DNA of 64,000 nucleotides, from contig NZ_RQVQ01000001.1 in NCBI RefSeq assembly GCF_003865405.1, positions 124,001 to 188,000 of the forward strand. Direction: 5' to 3'. Origin of the DNA: Paenimyroides tangerinum (lineage in GTDB: Bacteria > Bacteroidota > Bacteroidia > Flavobacteriales > Flavobacteriaceae). The position numbers and the translations under genes are program-made. Below are positions 28,426 through 36,898 of the stretch, piece after piece. Under the pieces are notes generated by a model, which saw nothing but the letters and a program-made list of their open reading frames with translations, was not told the DNA's origin and made no database searches. How positions within the stretch are numbered: position 1 is the first letter of the stretch; each line of letters opens with the position of its first letter.

Positions 28426-29700
28426 TTAATAGTGACATTTACCACATTCAGTTCCACCCATCTGAGCAGCTGTTAACTTCTCAACACCATACTTCTTAGA
28501 TAATTCTTCGTGAATTTTAGCGTAGTAAGCGTTATCATTAATCTTAACATCTGTTTCACGGTGACAGTCAATACACCATCCCATAGTTAATGGAGAATGT
28601 TGTCTCATCACTTCCATCTCTTCAACTGGTCCGTGACAAGTTTGACATTCTAAACCTGCAATAGAAACGTGTTGCGAGTGATTGAAATATACGAAATCAG
28701 GTAAGTTGTGAATACGAACCCATTTAACTGGCTTCTCTTCTCCTGTATATTCTTGTGCAATTGGATCCCATCCTACTGCATCATAAATTTTCTGAATTTC
28801 TGCAGTATAGTATTCTCTACTATAATCTACATAAGTTGAATCTGGATGACCAGTAAACTCATTAATGTTTTTGTGACAGTTCATACAAACATTCAAAGAA
28901 GGAATCCCTGAAGTTTTACTTGTACGTGCTGCAGAGTGACAATATTTACAATCAATTCCATTTTCTCCAACGTGAATTTTGTGAGAGAAGTGAATTGGTT
29001 GAATTGGCTCATAACCTTTATCAACTCCAATTTGCATCATAAATCCGAATGCGAAATAAGAACCAACTAAGATTAAAGTAATCACAGAAACAATTACTGC
29101 AAATTGATTTTTAACGAAAGCTTTCCAAATTGGTAAACTTTTCTGCTCATTAATAGTTAAACCATTTTTCTCAACAACTTTAGATAATACTTTCTTAACT
29201 AATAAAAGCATTATTACTAACATTGCTAAAACCACAGCTAGAGCTCCTAATATAACCATATTAGAAACACCGTTGTCAGTCGCTGCACCTTGAGCAGCTC
29301 CAGCTCCACCAGCTCCTGGTTTAGGCTCAGCTTTAACTTCCGAAGTATAAGCGATAATATTATCAATATCTTCATCAGTTAAATTCGGGAACGAGTTCAT
29401 CGGAACTTGTTTCCACTCATTGAAAACCTTGACAGCAGCAGCGTCACCTGATTTAATTAATCCTGAACTATTCTTAATCCATTTGTGTAACCAGTCAGCA
29501 GAATGTCTTTCAGCAACACCACGTAAAGCAGGCCCTGTTGAAGTACCATCCAACTTATGACAAGCAGCACAGTTTGAATTAAATAATTCCTTACCCTTTG
29601 CTGCATCTTGCGCAAAAGACAACGTAGAAAAAGTTAGCATAAATGCTAAACACAAGAAAAAAATCCTTGAAAACGAATTATGGTTACCCACTTTTTTCAT
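28426..29700 (-). CDS. actA: Alternative complex III subunit ActA, multihaem cytochrome c
   Basis: This 424-residue protein has a Sec signal peptide (to FAQ31) and an N-terminal monohaem cytochrome domain (C44-H48, likely distal Met101). Two helices follow (about 147-169 and 198-221). A C-terminal pentahaem domain carries CXXCH sites at 251, 272, 352, 376 and 419. Six c-haems are therefore predicted. The two helices let both haem domains face the periplasm. The frame is open 30 codons further upstream, but that stretch crosses the predicted promoter at 29788-29817, so MKKVGNHNSF at 29700 is the start. It is the first gene of the act-cta operon. Confidence 0.95.
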   Translation of the reverse strand: MKKVGNHNSFSRIFFLCLAFMLTFSTLSFAQDAAKGKELFNSNCAACHKLDGTSTGPALRGVAERHSADWLHKWIKNSSGLIKSGDAAAVKVFNEWKQVPMNSFPNLTDEDIDNIIAYTSEVKAEPKPGAGGAGAAQGAATDNGVSNMVILGALAVVLAMLVIMLLLVKKVLSKVVEKNGLTINEQKSLPIWKAFVKNQFAVIVSVITLILVGSYFAFGFMMQIGVDKGYEPIQPIHFSHKIHVGENGIDCKYCHSAARTSKTSGIPSLNVCMNCHKNINEFTGHPDSTYVDYSREYYTAEIQKIYDAVGWDPIAQEYTGEEKPVKWVRIHNLPDFVYFNHSQHVSIAGLECQTCHGPVEEMEVMRQHSPLTMGWCIDCHRETDVKINDNAYYAKIHEELSKKYGVEKLTAAQMGGTECGKCHY

Positions 29701-29787
29701 AGTTAAAAAATGATTATCAACTAATTTTGGTTTAAAATTCCTATTAAAACAACAGACTCTTTTACACCTTTTATTTATAAACTTCGA

Positions 29788-29816
29788 CAAAAATACAACA
29801 TAACACGCACTAACAA
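29788..29816 (-). promoter_or_regulatory. Predicted promoter of the actABCDEF-ctaCD operon
   Basis: On the minus strand TTG (29816-29814), an 18-base spacer and TATTTTTG (29795-29788) fit the Bacteroidota consensus. The leader before the actA ATG would be about 80 bases. It is back to back with the promoter of the SPOR-domain gene. Confidence 0.65.
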
Positions 29817-29867
29817 AAACCTCAATTACTATAAATTGTAATTTATAATTATTCTAAATAAATGAAA

Positions 29868-29900
29868 TTGTTCATTATTTTTAAAGAATTTGTAATTTTG
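29868..29900 (+). promoter_or_regulatory. Predicted promoter of the SPOR-domain gene
   Basis: TTG (29868-29870), 22 bases and TAATTTTG (29893-29900) match the consensus. The box lies 18 bases before the chosen ATG at 29919, and inside the alternative N-terminal extension starting at 29862, which is therefore unlikely. Confidence 0.65.
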
Positions 29901-29918
29901 CATCAAATCACATTCATT

Positions 29919-30308
29919 ATGAAGAATTTAAGAAAACACTATTTTTATTTTATTATAATTTTAACATTTATAGGTGTTAATAAGTCCAACGGTCAAAACA
30001 GTCAATTTGAACTAATTCAAGACAATAACTTCGAAAAATTAGTCAAAGAAAAAATTTCTGTTAACAATTCTTTTTCAATTTATAAAAATTTTTCGATTCA
30101 ACTTTTTAACGGAAATAAAATTGACACTGAAAATAAATTTCACGAGTTTAAAAATATTTTTCCAGACTTCGTAGCAACCATTATTTACGCTGAACCAAAA
30201 TATAAATTAATTGTTGGAAACTACAGAAACAAAATTGACGCTGAAAGAAATTTAAGTAAATTGAGAAAAAATTATCCTGAAGCCTTCATTGTTCGATTAA
30301 CAAAATAA
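29919..30308 (+). CDS. Exported SPOR-domain protein
   Basis: This 129-residue protein has a signal peptide (KHYFYFIIILTFIGVNKSNGQ) and a C-terminal SPOR-like domain: FSIQLFNGNKIDTENKFHEF through YKLIVGNYRNKIDAERNLSK and YPEAFIVRL. SPOR domains bind denuded glycan strands of peptidoglycan, often at division septa. The domain here is the whole mature protein, with no catalytic partner domain. It is transcribed divergently from the respiratory operon and ends at its own terminator, so it is monocistronic. Confidence 0.82.
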   Translation: MKNLRKHYFYFIIILTFIGVNKSNGQNSQFELIQDNNFEKLVKEKISVNNSFSIYKNFSIQLFNGNKIDTENKFHEFKNIFPDFVATIIYAEPKYKLIVGNYRNKIDAERNLSKLRKNYPEAFIVRLTK

Positions 30309-30313
30309 CAAAT

Positions 30314-30343
30314 CGCCTTTCATTTTGAGAGGCGTTTTTTTTT
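30314..30343 (+). terminator. Terminator of the SPOR-domain gene
   Basis: The stem CGCCTTTC / GAGAGGCG (one G-U pair) with a five-base loop is followed by a nine-base T-run, starting five bases after the stop codon. Confidence 0.85.
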
Positions 30344-30351
30344 GTTGTTTA

Positions 30352-30876
30352 CTATTTATAATAAATTATTTGATGTCCAAAATCCGAGAAATATGTAAAA
30401 TATACAAAACCTATTAAAATGACAATTAAAAAAAGTAAATACACAAAAGCCCCAAATCTTGATTGGAATCGTGGCGCGTAATTTTGTTGCAAATAAAAAA
30501 CAACCGTTAACAAAAGAAACATTGAAATCATAACTGTAAAAGAAAGTACAAATTTCGCAAAAGACATACCTGCTTCAAAACTGCTTGTCCTAAAAGCTAA
30601 ATATACAGATCCGAAAGTACAAACAAAAAACACAAAAGCTAAACGAGATTTCCATTTACTATACCAACCACTAAAGCCTGGATAAGTATCAATATGATCT
30701 AAATGTTCATTGTAAATATTAACAGATTTTTTTCTAAAAAAACGATCGATACGATTCATTTCTAAAACGACAATTACCATCAAAATTGACATGAAGATAA
30801 TAAAAAAATAAACGACACCTGGAACCGTATCCAGATACTGAATCATAACATCTAAATTCTCGATATTTTCTTTCAT
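30352..30876 (-). CDS. Unrecognised four-helix membrane protein
   Basis: This 174-residue protein has hydrophobic helices at about 17-38, 74-95, 106-129 and 144-167. A polar stretch between the first two contains IDRFFRKKSVNIYNEHLDH and a YPGFSGWYSKWKSR segment. I do not recognise a domain. It lies 35 bases before the leuS terminator on the same strand, so it is downstream of leuS but separated by a terminator and probably has its own promoter. It appears complete and has neighbour-like codon use. Confidence 0.7.
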   Translation of the reverse strand: MKENIENLDVMIQYLDTVPGVVYFFIIFMSILMVIVVLEMNRIDRFFRKKSVNIYNEHLDHIDTYPGFSGWYSKWKSRLAFVFFVCTFGSVYLAFRTSSFEAGMSFAKFVLSFTVMISMFLLLTVVFYLQQNYAPRFQSRFGAFVYLLFLIVILIGFVYFTYFSDFGHQIIYYK

Positions 30877-30910
30877 ACATTTATAATAAGTTGGTTTATA
30901 AATGTATAAA

Positions 30911-30940
30911 AAAAACGCCTTCTAAACAAGAAGACGTTTT
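30911..30940 (-). terminator. Terminator of leuS
   Basis: Read on the minus strand the stem is ACGTCTTCT / AGAAGGCGT with one G-U pair, flanked by an A-run and a T-run. It starts four bases after the leuS stop codon. Confidence 0.85.
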
Positions 30941-30944
30941 GTAT

Positions 30945-33900
30945 CTAAAATCCAGCGATGTTAATAATCTTACCTGGAACAATAACAATTTTTTTAGGCT
31001 CTTTACCATCTAACTGAGCAATTGTTCTTTCGTCATTCATAATGATTTCTTGAATTTGCTCTGCGGTTAAATCTAAAGGTAATTCGATTTTGAAACGCAT
31101 TTTACCGTTAAAAGAAACCGGATATTCTTTTGAGCTTTCTACTAAATAAGAAGCATCAAAAATTGGGAAAGCAACTTCTGAAATCGAACCTTCATTTCCT
31201 AACATATTCCATAGCTCTTCTGCAATATGAGGCGCGTAAGGCGAAACCAAGATTGCTAAAGGTTCCAAAATTGCTTTATGATGACATTTTTGCTGCGTTA
31301 ATTCGTTTACACAAATCATAAACTGAGAAACCGAAGTATTGAAAGAGAAATTCTCGATATCTTCAGTTACCTTTTTAATGGTTTTATGTAACGATTTGTA
31401 CATTTCTTTTGTCGGTTCTTCATCAACAATAACTACACCATTATCATCAGCATATAATTTCCATAACTTTTTCAAGAAACCAGAAACTCCAGTAATTCCA
31501 GCTGTATTCCAAGGTTTAGCTTGCTCTAACGGACCTAAGAACATTTCGTACAAACGCAATGTATCTGCTCCGTATTCTTCTACAATATCATCAGGGTTAA
31601 CAACATTATAAAATGATTTTGACATTTTCTCAACTTCACGACCTACTTGATATTCTCCATTTTTATTTCCAACAAAAATAGCAGAAGAAATATCACGATA
31701 TAAGTCACTATTTCTAAGCTTATCAATATTCAAAACATTAGTAGTTTCATTTATTAACTCTAAAGAAATCTTTCTATTAATAAACTTTGGAGTAACATCT
31801 TGCCAAACAGCAGATAAAATACCTTTCTCTTTATACATCGAAATAATGTCTTGCTTTAATTTTTCAAAATCAACATTTTCTTCACCACGTAAAACAGAAT
31901 CATAAATTTCTTTAGTAACAAAAACTTTAACGTTTGGAACCTCAATCATTACTTCACTAGGTTCTTGAACCAAGACACTAATCATTAATTGATAAGCATA
32001 AGCACTCATTCCCAAAATCATTCCTTGGTTGATTAATTTTTTAAAAGGCTCATCTGCTATTACAAAACCACGGTCTTTCAAAAACTTATTCCAGAAACGA
32101 GAATACAATAAATGACCTGTTGCGTGTTCGCTTCCTCCTATATATAAGTCAACGCTATCCCAATATGAAATCGCATCCTGAGAAGCAAAATCAACTTTAT
32201 TATCGGCATCCATATAACGTAACCAATACCAAGAAGAACCTGCCCAACCTGGCATTGTATTTAATTCTAATGAAAAAATAGTTTCGTTATCAATCAAAGT
32301 ATTTTCTACAACCTTATTATTAACTGTATCCCAAGCCCAAACCGAAGCATTTCCTAATGGTGGTTGCCCGTCTTCTGTTGGAAGATATTTTTCTACTTCA
32401 GGTAAAACAATTGGCAAATGCTTAGCATCAATCATTTTTGGTAATCCATTCACATAATAAACCGGAAATGGTTCTCCCCAATAACGTTGACGAGAGAAAA
32501 CAGCATCGCGTAAACGGTAATTTACTTTTGCTTTTCCTGCACCAATCGCTTCTAATTGTTCGATAGCTTTCTTAGTTCCTTCTTTATAATCTAATCCGTT
32601 TAAGAAATCAGAATTCACCAATTCAAAACCAGATTTTTCTCCGAAAGCAGCATCAGAAATATCTTGATTAAAAATATTTTTAATTTCAGGCATTCCTTCC
32701 GTTCCTTTAAAGAAATTCGCGAAAGCATAATCACGCTCATCGCCACAAGGAACCGCCATTACAGCACCAGTTCCGTAACCAACTAAAACGTAATCACCAA
32801 TCCAAACTGGAATCGGCTCTTTTGTAAACGGATGTTCTGCATAAGCACCTGTGAAAACTCCAGAAATCGTTTTAACATCAGCCATACGCTCACGTTCACT
32901 TCTTTTTGCAGTTGCTAAAACATAAGCTTCAACTGCTTCTTTTTGTTCTGGAGTTGTGATTTTAGAAACCAAATCGTGCTCTGGCGCTAAAGTCATAAAC
33001 GTTACTCCAAAAATCGTATCAGGACGAGTAGTGAAAACTTCTATATAGTCTGAAGTCGAAGGTTCAAAGTCTGTAACGTCTTTTGACTTTTGACTTTTGA
33101 CTTTAAACTTAACTGAAGCACCAACAGATTTTCCAATCCAGTTACGTTGAGATTCTTTAATTGATTCTGACCAATCAATCACTTCTAACCCTTGAAGTAA
33201 ACGTTCTGCATAAGCAGAAATACGCATTGACCATTGTGTCATTTTTTTACGAATAACCGGATGACCACCACGTTCAGACACTCCATTTATAATTTCGTCA
33301 TTAGCCAAAACAGTTCCTAAAGCTGGACACCAGTTTACTTCTGTTTCTGCCAAATACGTCAATCTATATTGTAATAAGATTTTTTCTTGTTCGTCTTTTG
33401 AAAAAGCATTCCATTGTTCAGCAGTGAATGCAATAATATTATCATCACAAACCGCTTGTACATTTGTATTCCCTTCTTTCGAAAAAATATCGATTAATGT
33501 ACAAATACTTTCTGCTTTATCTGTAACCTTATTGTACCAAGAATTGAACAACTGAATAAAAATCCATTGTGTGTGTTTGTAATATTCAGGAGTTGAAGTA
33601 CGCACTTCTCTGCTCCAATCGAAAGAAAAACCAATTTTATCTAATTGTTCTCGGTAACGATTAATATTTGTTTCGGTAGTAATTGCAGGATGTTGCCCCG
33701 TTTGAATCGCATATTGTTCTGCTGGCAAACCAAATGAATCGTAACCTTGCGGATGTAAAACATTAAAACCTTGATGACGTTTAAAACGTGAATAAATATC
33801 CGAAGCGATATAACCTAGCGGATGTCCAACGTGTAACCCAGCTCCTGACGGATAAGGAAACATATCAAGAACATAATATTTTGGTTTATCTGAATCGTTT

Positions 33901-33974
33901 TTTGCTTTAAACGTTTGGTTATCGTTCCAATATTTTTGCCATTTGGCCTCGATTTCGTTTGGATTGTATTTCAT
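30945..33974 (-). CDS. leuS: Leucyl-tRNA synthetase
   Basis: This 1009-residue class I synthetase charges tRNA-Leu. The HIGH motif is HVGH (48-51) in YPSGAGLHVGHPLGY, and KMSKS is at about 782-786 in EKMSKSFYNVVNPDD. The editing domain contains FTTRPDTIFGVTFM and YGTGAVMAVPCGDERDYAFA. It is longer than the common 860-950 residues. Between LINQGMILGMS (about 650) and KMSKS lie about 130 residues where E. coli has about 47, and residues 289-310 are an in-frame heptad-repeat insertion. An extra segment near 150-200 is common in this phylum. The reading frame is intact, so the enzyme should be functional. Confidence 0.96.
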   Translation of the reverse strand: MKYNPNEIEAKWQKYWNDNQTFKAKNDSDKPKYYVLDMFPYPSGAGLHVGHPLGYIASDIYSRFKRHQGFNVLHPQGYDSFGLPAEQYAIQTGQHPAITTETNINRYREQLDKIGFSFDWSREVRTSTPEYYKHTQWIFIQLFNSWYNKVTDKAESICTLIDIFSKEGNTNVQAVCDDNIIAFTAEQWNAFSKDEQEKILLQYRLTYLAETEVNWCPALGTVLANDEIINGVSERGGHPVIRKKMTQWSMRISAYAERLLQGLEVIDWSESIKESQRNWIGKSVGASVKFKVKSQKSKDVTDFEPSTSDYIEVFTTRPDTIFGVTFMTLAPEHDLVSKITTPEQKEAVEAYVLATAKRSERERMADVKTISGVFTGAYAEHPFTKEPIPVWIGDYVLVGYGTGAVMAVPCGDERDYAFANFFKGTEGMPEIKNIFNQDISDAAFGEKSGFELVNSDFLNGLDYKEGTKKAIEQLEAIGAGKAKVNYRLRDAVFSRQRYWGEPFPVYYVNGLPKMIDAKHLPIVLPEVEKYLPTEDGQPPLGNASVWAWDTVNNKVVENTLIDNETIFSLELNTMPGWAGSSWYWLRYMDADNKVDFASQDAISYWDSVDLYIGGSEHATGHLLYSRFWNKFLKDRGFVIADEPFKKLINQGMILGMSAYAYQLMISVLVQEPSEVMIEVPNVKVFVTKEIYDSVLRGEENVDFEKLKQDIISMYKEKGILSAVWQDVTPKFINRKISLELINETTNVLNIDKLRNSDLYRDISSAIFVGNKNGEYQVGREVEKMSKSFYNVVNPDDIVEEYGADTLRLYEMFLGPLEQAKPWNTAGITGVSGFLKKLWKLYADDNGVVIVDEEPTKEMYKSLHKTIKKVTEDIENFSFNTSVSQFMICVNELTQQKCHHKAILEPLAILVSPYAPHIAEELWNMLGNEGSISEVAFPIFDASYLVESSKEYPVSFNGKMRFKIELPLDLTAEQIQEIIMNDERTIAQLDGKEPKKIVIVPGKIINIAGF
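33047..33110. repeat. Palindromic heptad-repeat element inserted in frame in leuS
   Basis: On the plus strand, three TTTTGAC-type heptads (33081-33103) form one arm. The other arm (33047-33071) has heptad-spaced AGTC units: AGTC, AAGTC, then AAAGTC. The arms are inverted relative to each other around a short TGTAAC centre. The product is KVKSQKSKDVTDFEPSTSDY in LeuS, replacing a short loop of the editing domain. Similar heptad repeats occur between genes in some Bacteroidota, as I recall. Confidence 0.7.
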
Positions 33975-34156
33975 TTTTAAGCGTACAATTTACCTTAATT
34001 AACTTTATTTCAATATATTAAAAAACAAAAAGAGTGAATTTGATTTTTAAATTTCATACAAAAATAAACTATATTTATAAGAAATGTAAATCTTTACACA
34101 TTATAATAGGTGAAAAATAATTTTCTTTAGTATTTTTACCCTTTAAAAAATTAGTT

Positions 34157-35032
34157 ATGGCAAGTTCGTTCGAGAGATATCAAAAAAGAAGATTAATATC
34201 GTCTTATTTTTCAGTTATCTTAAGTATCTTTTTAGTATTATTTTTACTTGGTTCACTGGGATTATTCTTGATAAATTCAGAAAAAATATCAAATAATTTC
34301 AGAGAAAACATTCCGATGTCGCTTTATTTCAAAGACAAAGCTACACCTGACGACTTAGCTAAATTTGAAGAAACTTTAAAAACTGCACCTTACATCAAAG
34401 ATTTTAAATTTGTACATAAAGATTCGGCAGCAGTTGAACAACAAGAAGTTATTGGGGAAGATTTCGTTCACTTTTTAGGATTCAATCCACTTCAAAATTC
34501 TTATGACATTCATTTTAATGGAGAATATGTTATAAAGGATAGTATTAAAGAAATTGAATTAACTTTTAAAGAAAATGAACTAATCGAAGATGTTGTTTAT
34601 GACCAACAACTTGTTGAATTAGTAAACGAAAATATTACAAAAATTACATTTTGGGTTTTAGTTATTAGTGCCGTTTTTGCATTTATTTCGTTCTTGTTAA
34701 TCAACAGTTCTTTAAGACTTTCTGTTTACTCTAAGCGTTTTATCATCAAAACGATGCAAATGGTTGGAGCAACAAAATCATTCATCAGAAAACCTTTTAT
34801 TTGGACAAGTGTAAAACTTGGAATGATTGGTTCTATTTTAGCAATTATTGGTGTTTTAGCAATCGCTTATTACGCAGATTCTAAATTTCCAACTTTACTA
34901 ATTCTTGAAGACACACAATCATTATTCATAGTTTGCGGAGGAATTTTTATTGTAGGAATTATAATTACTTATATTAGTACATTCTTTGCAACGCAACGTT
35001 TCTTAAACTTAAAATCAGACGATTTATACTAA
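34157..35032 (+). CDS. ftsX: Cell division protein FtsX
   Basis: This 291-residue ABC-transporter-type permease works with FtsE to activate septal peptidoglycan hydrolases. It has an N-terminal helix (about 19-41), a periplasmic domain to about 165, and three C-terminal helices with NSSLRLSVYSKRFIIKTMQMVGATKSFIRKPF between the second and third, the typical FtsX cytoplasmic loop. The length matches the family. FtsE is not adjacent. It heads a plus-strand cluster, ftsX-DUF3098-uppP-truB, that recurs in flavobacteria. Confidence 0.94.
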   Translation: MASSFERYQKRRLISSYFSVILSIFLVLFLLGSLGLFLINSEKISNNFRENIPMSLYFKDKATPDDLAKFEETLKTAPYIKDFKFVHKDSAAVEQQEVIGEDFVHFLGFNPLQNSYDIHFNGEYVIKDSIKEIELTFKENELIEDVVYDQQLVELVNENITKITFWVLVISAVFAFISFLLINSSLRLSVYSKRFIIKTMQMVGATKSFIRKPFIWTSVKLGMIGSILAIIGVLAIAYYADSKFPTLLILEDTQSLFIVCGGIFIVGIIITYISTFFATQRFLNLKSDDLY

Positions 35033-35037
35033 AATAT

Positions 35038-35277
35038 ATGGAAAAGACAGAAAATAACGATAAATTTTTATTCCACAAAGAAAATTACATCACCTTAATT
35101 ATTGGTCTAGCAGTCATTGCTTTAGGATTCATCTTGATGTCTGGTGGAGGAAGTGATGACCCAAATGTTTTCAATGAAGAAGTTTTCAGCTTCAGAAGAA
35201 TTCGATTAGCTCCAACTGTAATCTTCATTGGATTTGGAGTATGCATTTATTCAATTTTCAAAAAATCAAAAAAATAA
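35038..35277 (+). CDS. DUF3098 small membrane protein
   Basis: This 79-residue protein has two helices (about 17-35 and 58-74). The conserved-looking centre is MSGGGSDDPNVFNEEVFSF followed by RRIRLAPTVIFIGFG, as in the Bacteroidota DUF3098 family. Its function is unknown. It starts five bases after ftsX and precedes uppP, so a role at the envelope or septum is an inference from context. Confidence 0.85.
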   Translation: MEKTENNDKFLFHKENYITLIIGLAVIALGFILMSGGGSDDPNVFNEEVFSFRRIRLAPTVIFIGFGVCIYSIFKKSKK

Positions 35278-35318
35278 CACAAACCAAAATAATTTAACCT
35301 AAAAAAAACAACTTTTCA

Positions 35319-36137
35319 ATGGACATTTTCCAAGCTATCATTATTGCCATTATTGAAGGCTTAACCGAATATTTACCAATATCATCAACCGCACATATGG
35401 GATTCACCGCAGCGTTGATGGGAATGGAAGAAACAGAATTTTTAAAAATGTTTCAAGTTTCAATACAATTCGGTGCTATTTTATCAATCGTAGTTTTATA
35501 TTGGAGAAAATTCTTTGATTTTTCAAACTTCAATTTCTATTTAAAATTAGGTTTTGCAGTAATTCCAGCTTTAGGTTTAGGTTATTTATTAGACGATAAA
35601 ATCGAAGCTGTTTTAGGTAATCAAATTGCAATTTCAACTGTTTTAGTTTTAGGTGGAGTTGTACTTTTATTCGTTGATAAATGGTTTAAAAATCCAAAAA
35701 TCAATGACGAAAAAGAAATCACTTTCAAAAAAGCAATTATTATTGGATTTTGGCAATGTTTAGCTATGATGCCAGGAACTTCACGCTCTGCAGCTTCAAT
35801 TATTGGAGGTATGACTCAAGGTTTAAGCAGAAAAGCAGCAGCTGAATTCTCGTTTTTCTTAGCTGTTCCAACGATGTTAGCAGTAACTGTTTATTCCGTT
35901 TTTGTGAAAACTTGGGGAAAAGGAACCGAATTAGAACAAAAAGGTTACGAAATGATTTTAGCTTCAAATGAAACCATTATAACTTTTATTATCGGAAACG
36001 TTGTAGCTTTCGTGGTTGCTTTAATTGCAGTAAAAACATTCATCAATGTATTAACTAAATACGGATTCAAATTTTGGGGTTGGTACCGCATTGTAATCGG
36101 AATCTTATTATTAGTTTACTTCAACTTTTATAAATAA
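35319..36137 (+). CDS. uppP: Undecaprenyl-diphosphatase
   Basis: This 272-residue membrane phosphatase recycles undecaprenyl pyrophosphate to the monophosphate for cell-wall synthesis (BacA/UppP family). The two active-site motifs are clear: EGLTEYLPISSTAHMG near the N-terminus and MMPGTSRSAASIIGGM at about 152-167. About eight helices are present and the length is normal. It is followed two bases later by truB. Confidence 0.96.
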   Translation: MDIFQAIIIAIIEGLTEYLPISSTAHMGFTAALMGMEETEFLKMFQVSIQFGAILSIVVLYWRKFFDFSNFNFYLKLGFAVIPALGLGYLLDDKIEAVLGNQIAISTVLVLGGVVLLFVDKWFKNPKINDEKEITFKKAIIIGFWQCLAMMPGTSRSAASIIGGMTQGLSRKAAAEFSFFLAVPTMLAVTVYSVFVKTWGKGTELEQKGYEMILASNETIITFIIGNVVAFVVALIAVKTFINVLTKYGFKFWGWYRIVIGILLLVYFNFYK

Positions 36138-36139
36138 AA

Positions 36140-36859
36140 ATGACAAAATTATCTCCTGAAGAATTTCAAGCTGGTCAAATATTATTAATCGATAAACCCC
36201 TAACTTGGAGTTCGTTTCAAGCGGTTAACAAAGTAAAATACGCTTTGATTAAAAACTTGGGATTACCAAAAAAATTTAAAATTGGTCACGCAGGAACTTT
36301 AGACCCTTTAGCTTCTGGATTATTGATTATTTGTACAGGAAAATTCACCAAACGAATCTCTGAACTTCAAGGTCAAATCAAAGAATATACAGGAACAATT
36401 ACCGTTGGCGGAACTACGCCTTCTTATGATTTAGAAACAGAGATCAACCAAACGTTTCCAACCGAACATATTACAAACGAGTTAATTCACGAAACAACGA
36501 AACAATTCATTGGTGAAATCGACCAGTTCCCTCCTATTTTTTCAGCTTTAAAGAAAGATGGAAAACGTTTGTACGAACACGCAAGAGCTGGTGAAGAAGT
36601 TGAAATTGCATCGAGAAAAGTTGAAATATCAGAATTTGAAATCACTCGAATTCAATTACCTGAAATTGATTTTAGAGTAGTTTGCAGCAAAGGAACTTAC
36701 ATTCGTTCATTAGCTTTCGATTTTGGAAAAGCTCTGAACTCTGGAGCGCATTTAACAGCTTTAAGAAGAACAAAAATCGGTGAATTCTCTGTAGAAAATG
36801 CCATAGAACCTTTAGCGTTCGAAAAAATATACAATCCAAATTTTAAAGAAGCTGAATAA
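36140..36859 (+). CDS. truB: tRNA pseudouridine(55) synthase TruB
   Basis: This 239-residue enzyme makes pseudouridine 55 in the T-loop of tRNAs. The catalytic Asp lies in KIGHAGTLDPLASGLL, and YTGTITVGGTTPSYDLE and CSKGTYIRSLAFDFGKAL are other TruB motifs. It lacks the C-terminal PUA extension of E. coli TruB, as is common in this phylum. The last codons and stop are part of the terminator hairpin. Confidence 0.96.
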   Translation: MTKLSPEEFQAGQILLIDKPLTWSSFQAVNKVKYALIKNLGLPKKFKIGHAGTLDPLASGLLIICTGKFTKRISELQGQIKEYTGTITVGGTTPSYDLETEINQTFPTEHITNELIHETTKQFIGEIDQFPPIFSALKKDGKRLYEHARAGEEVEIASRKVEISEFEITRIQLPEIDFRVVCSKGTYIRSLAFDFGKALNSGAHLTALRRTKIGEFSVENAIEPLAFEKIYNPNFKEAE

Positions 36860-36869
36860 GCTTCTTTTT
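36845..36869 (+). terminator. Terminator overlapping the truB stop codon
   Basis: The stem AAAGAAGCT / AGCTTCTTT with a five-base loop is followed by T residues. The loop holds part of the TAA stop of truB (36857-36859). Confidence 0.8.
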
Positions 36870-36898
36870 TTATATCTTCACATTTCAAAACAAAAGAA

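Noticed and set aside
29701..29790. 30-residue extension of ActA
   Set aside because: It reads through the leader up to the predicted -7 box, and the signal peptide begins at 29700.
33370..33530. Extra segment of LeuS near residues 150-200
   Set aside because: It matches an insertion common to Bacteroidota LeuRS, so it is not unusual.
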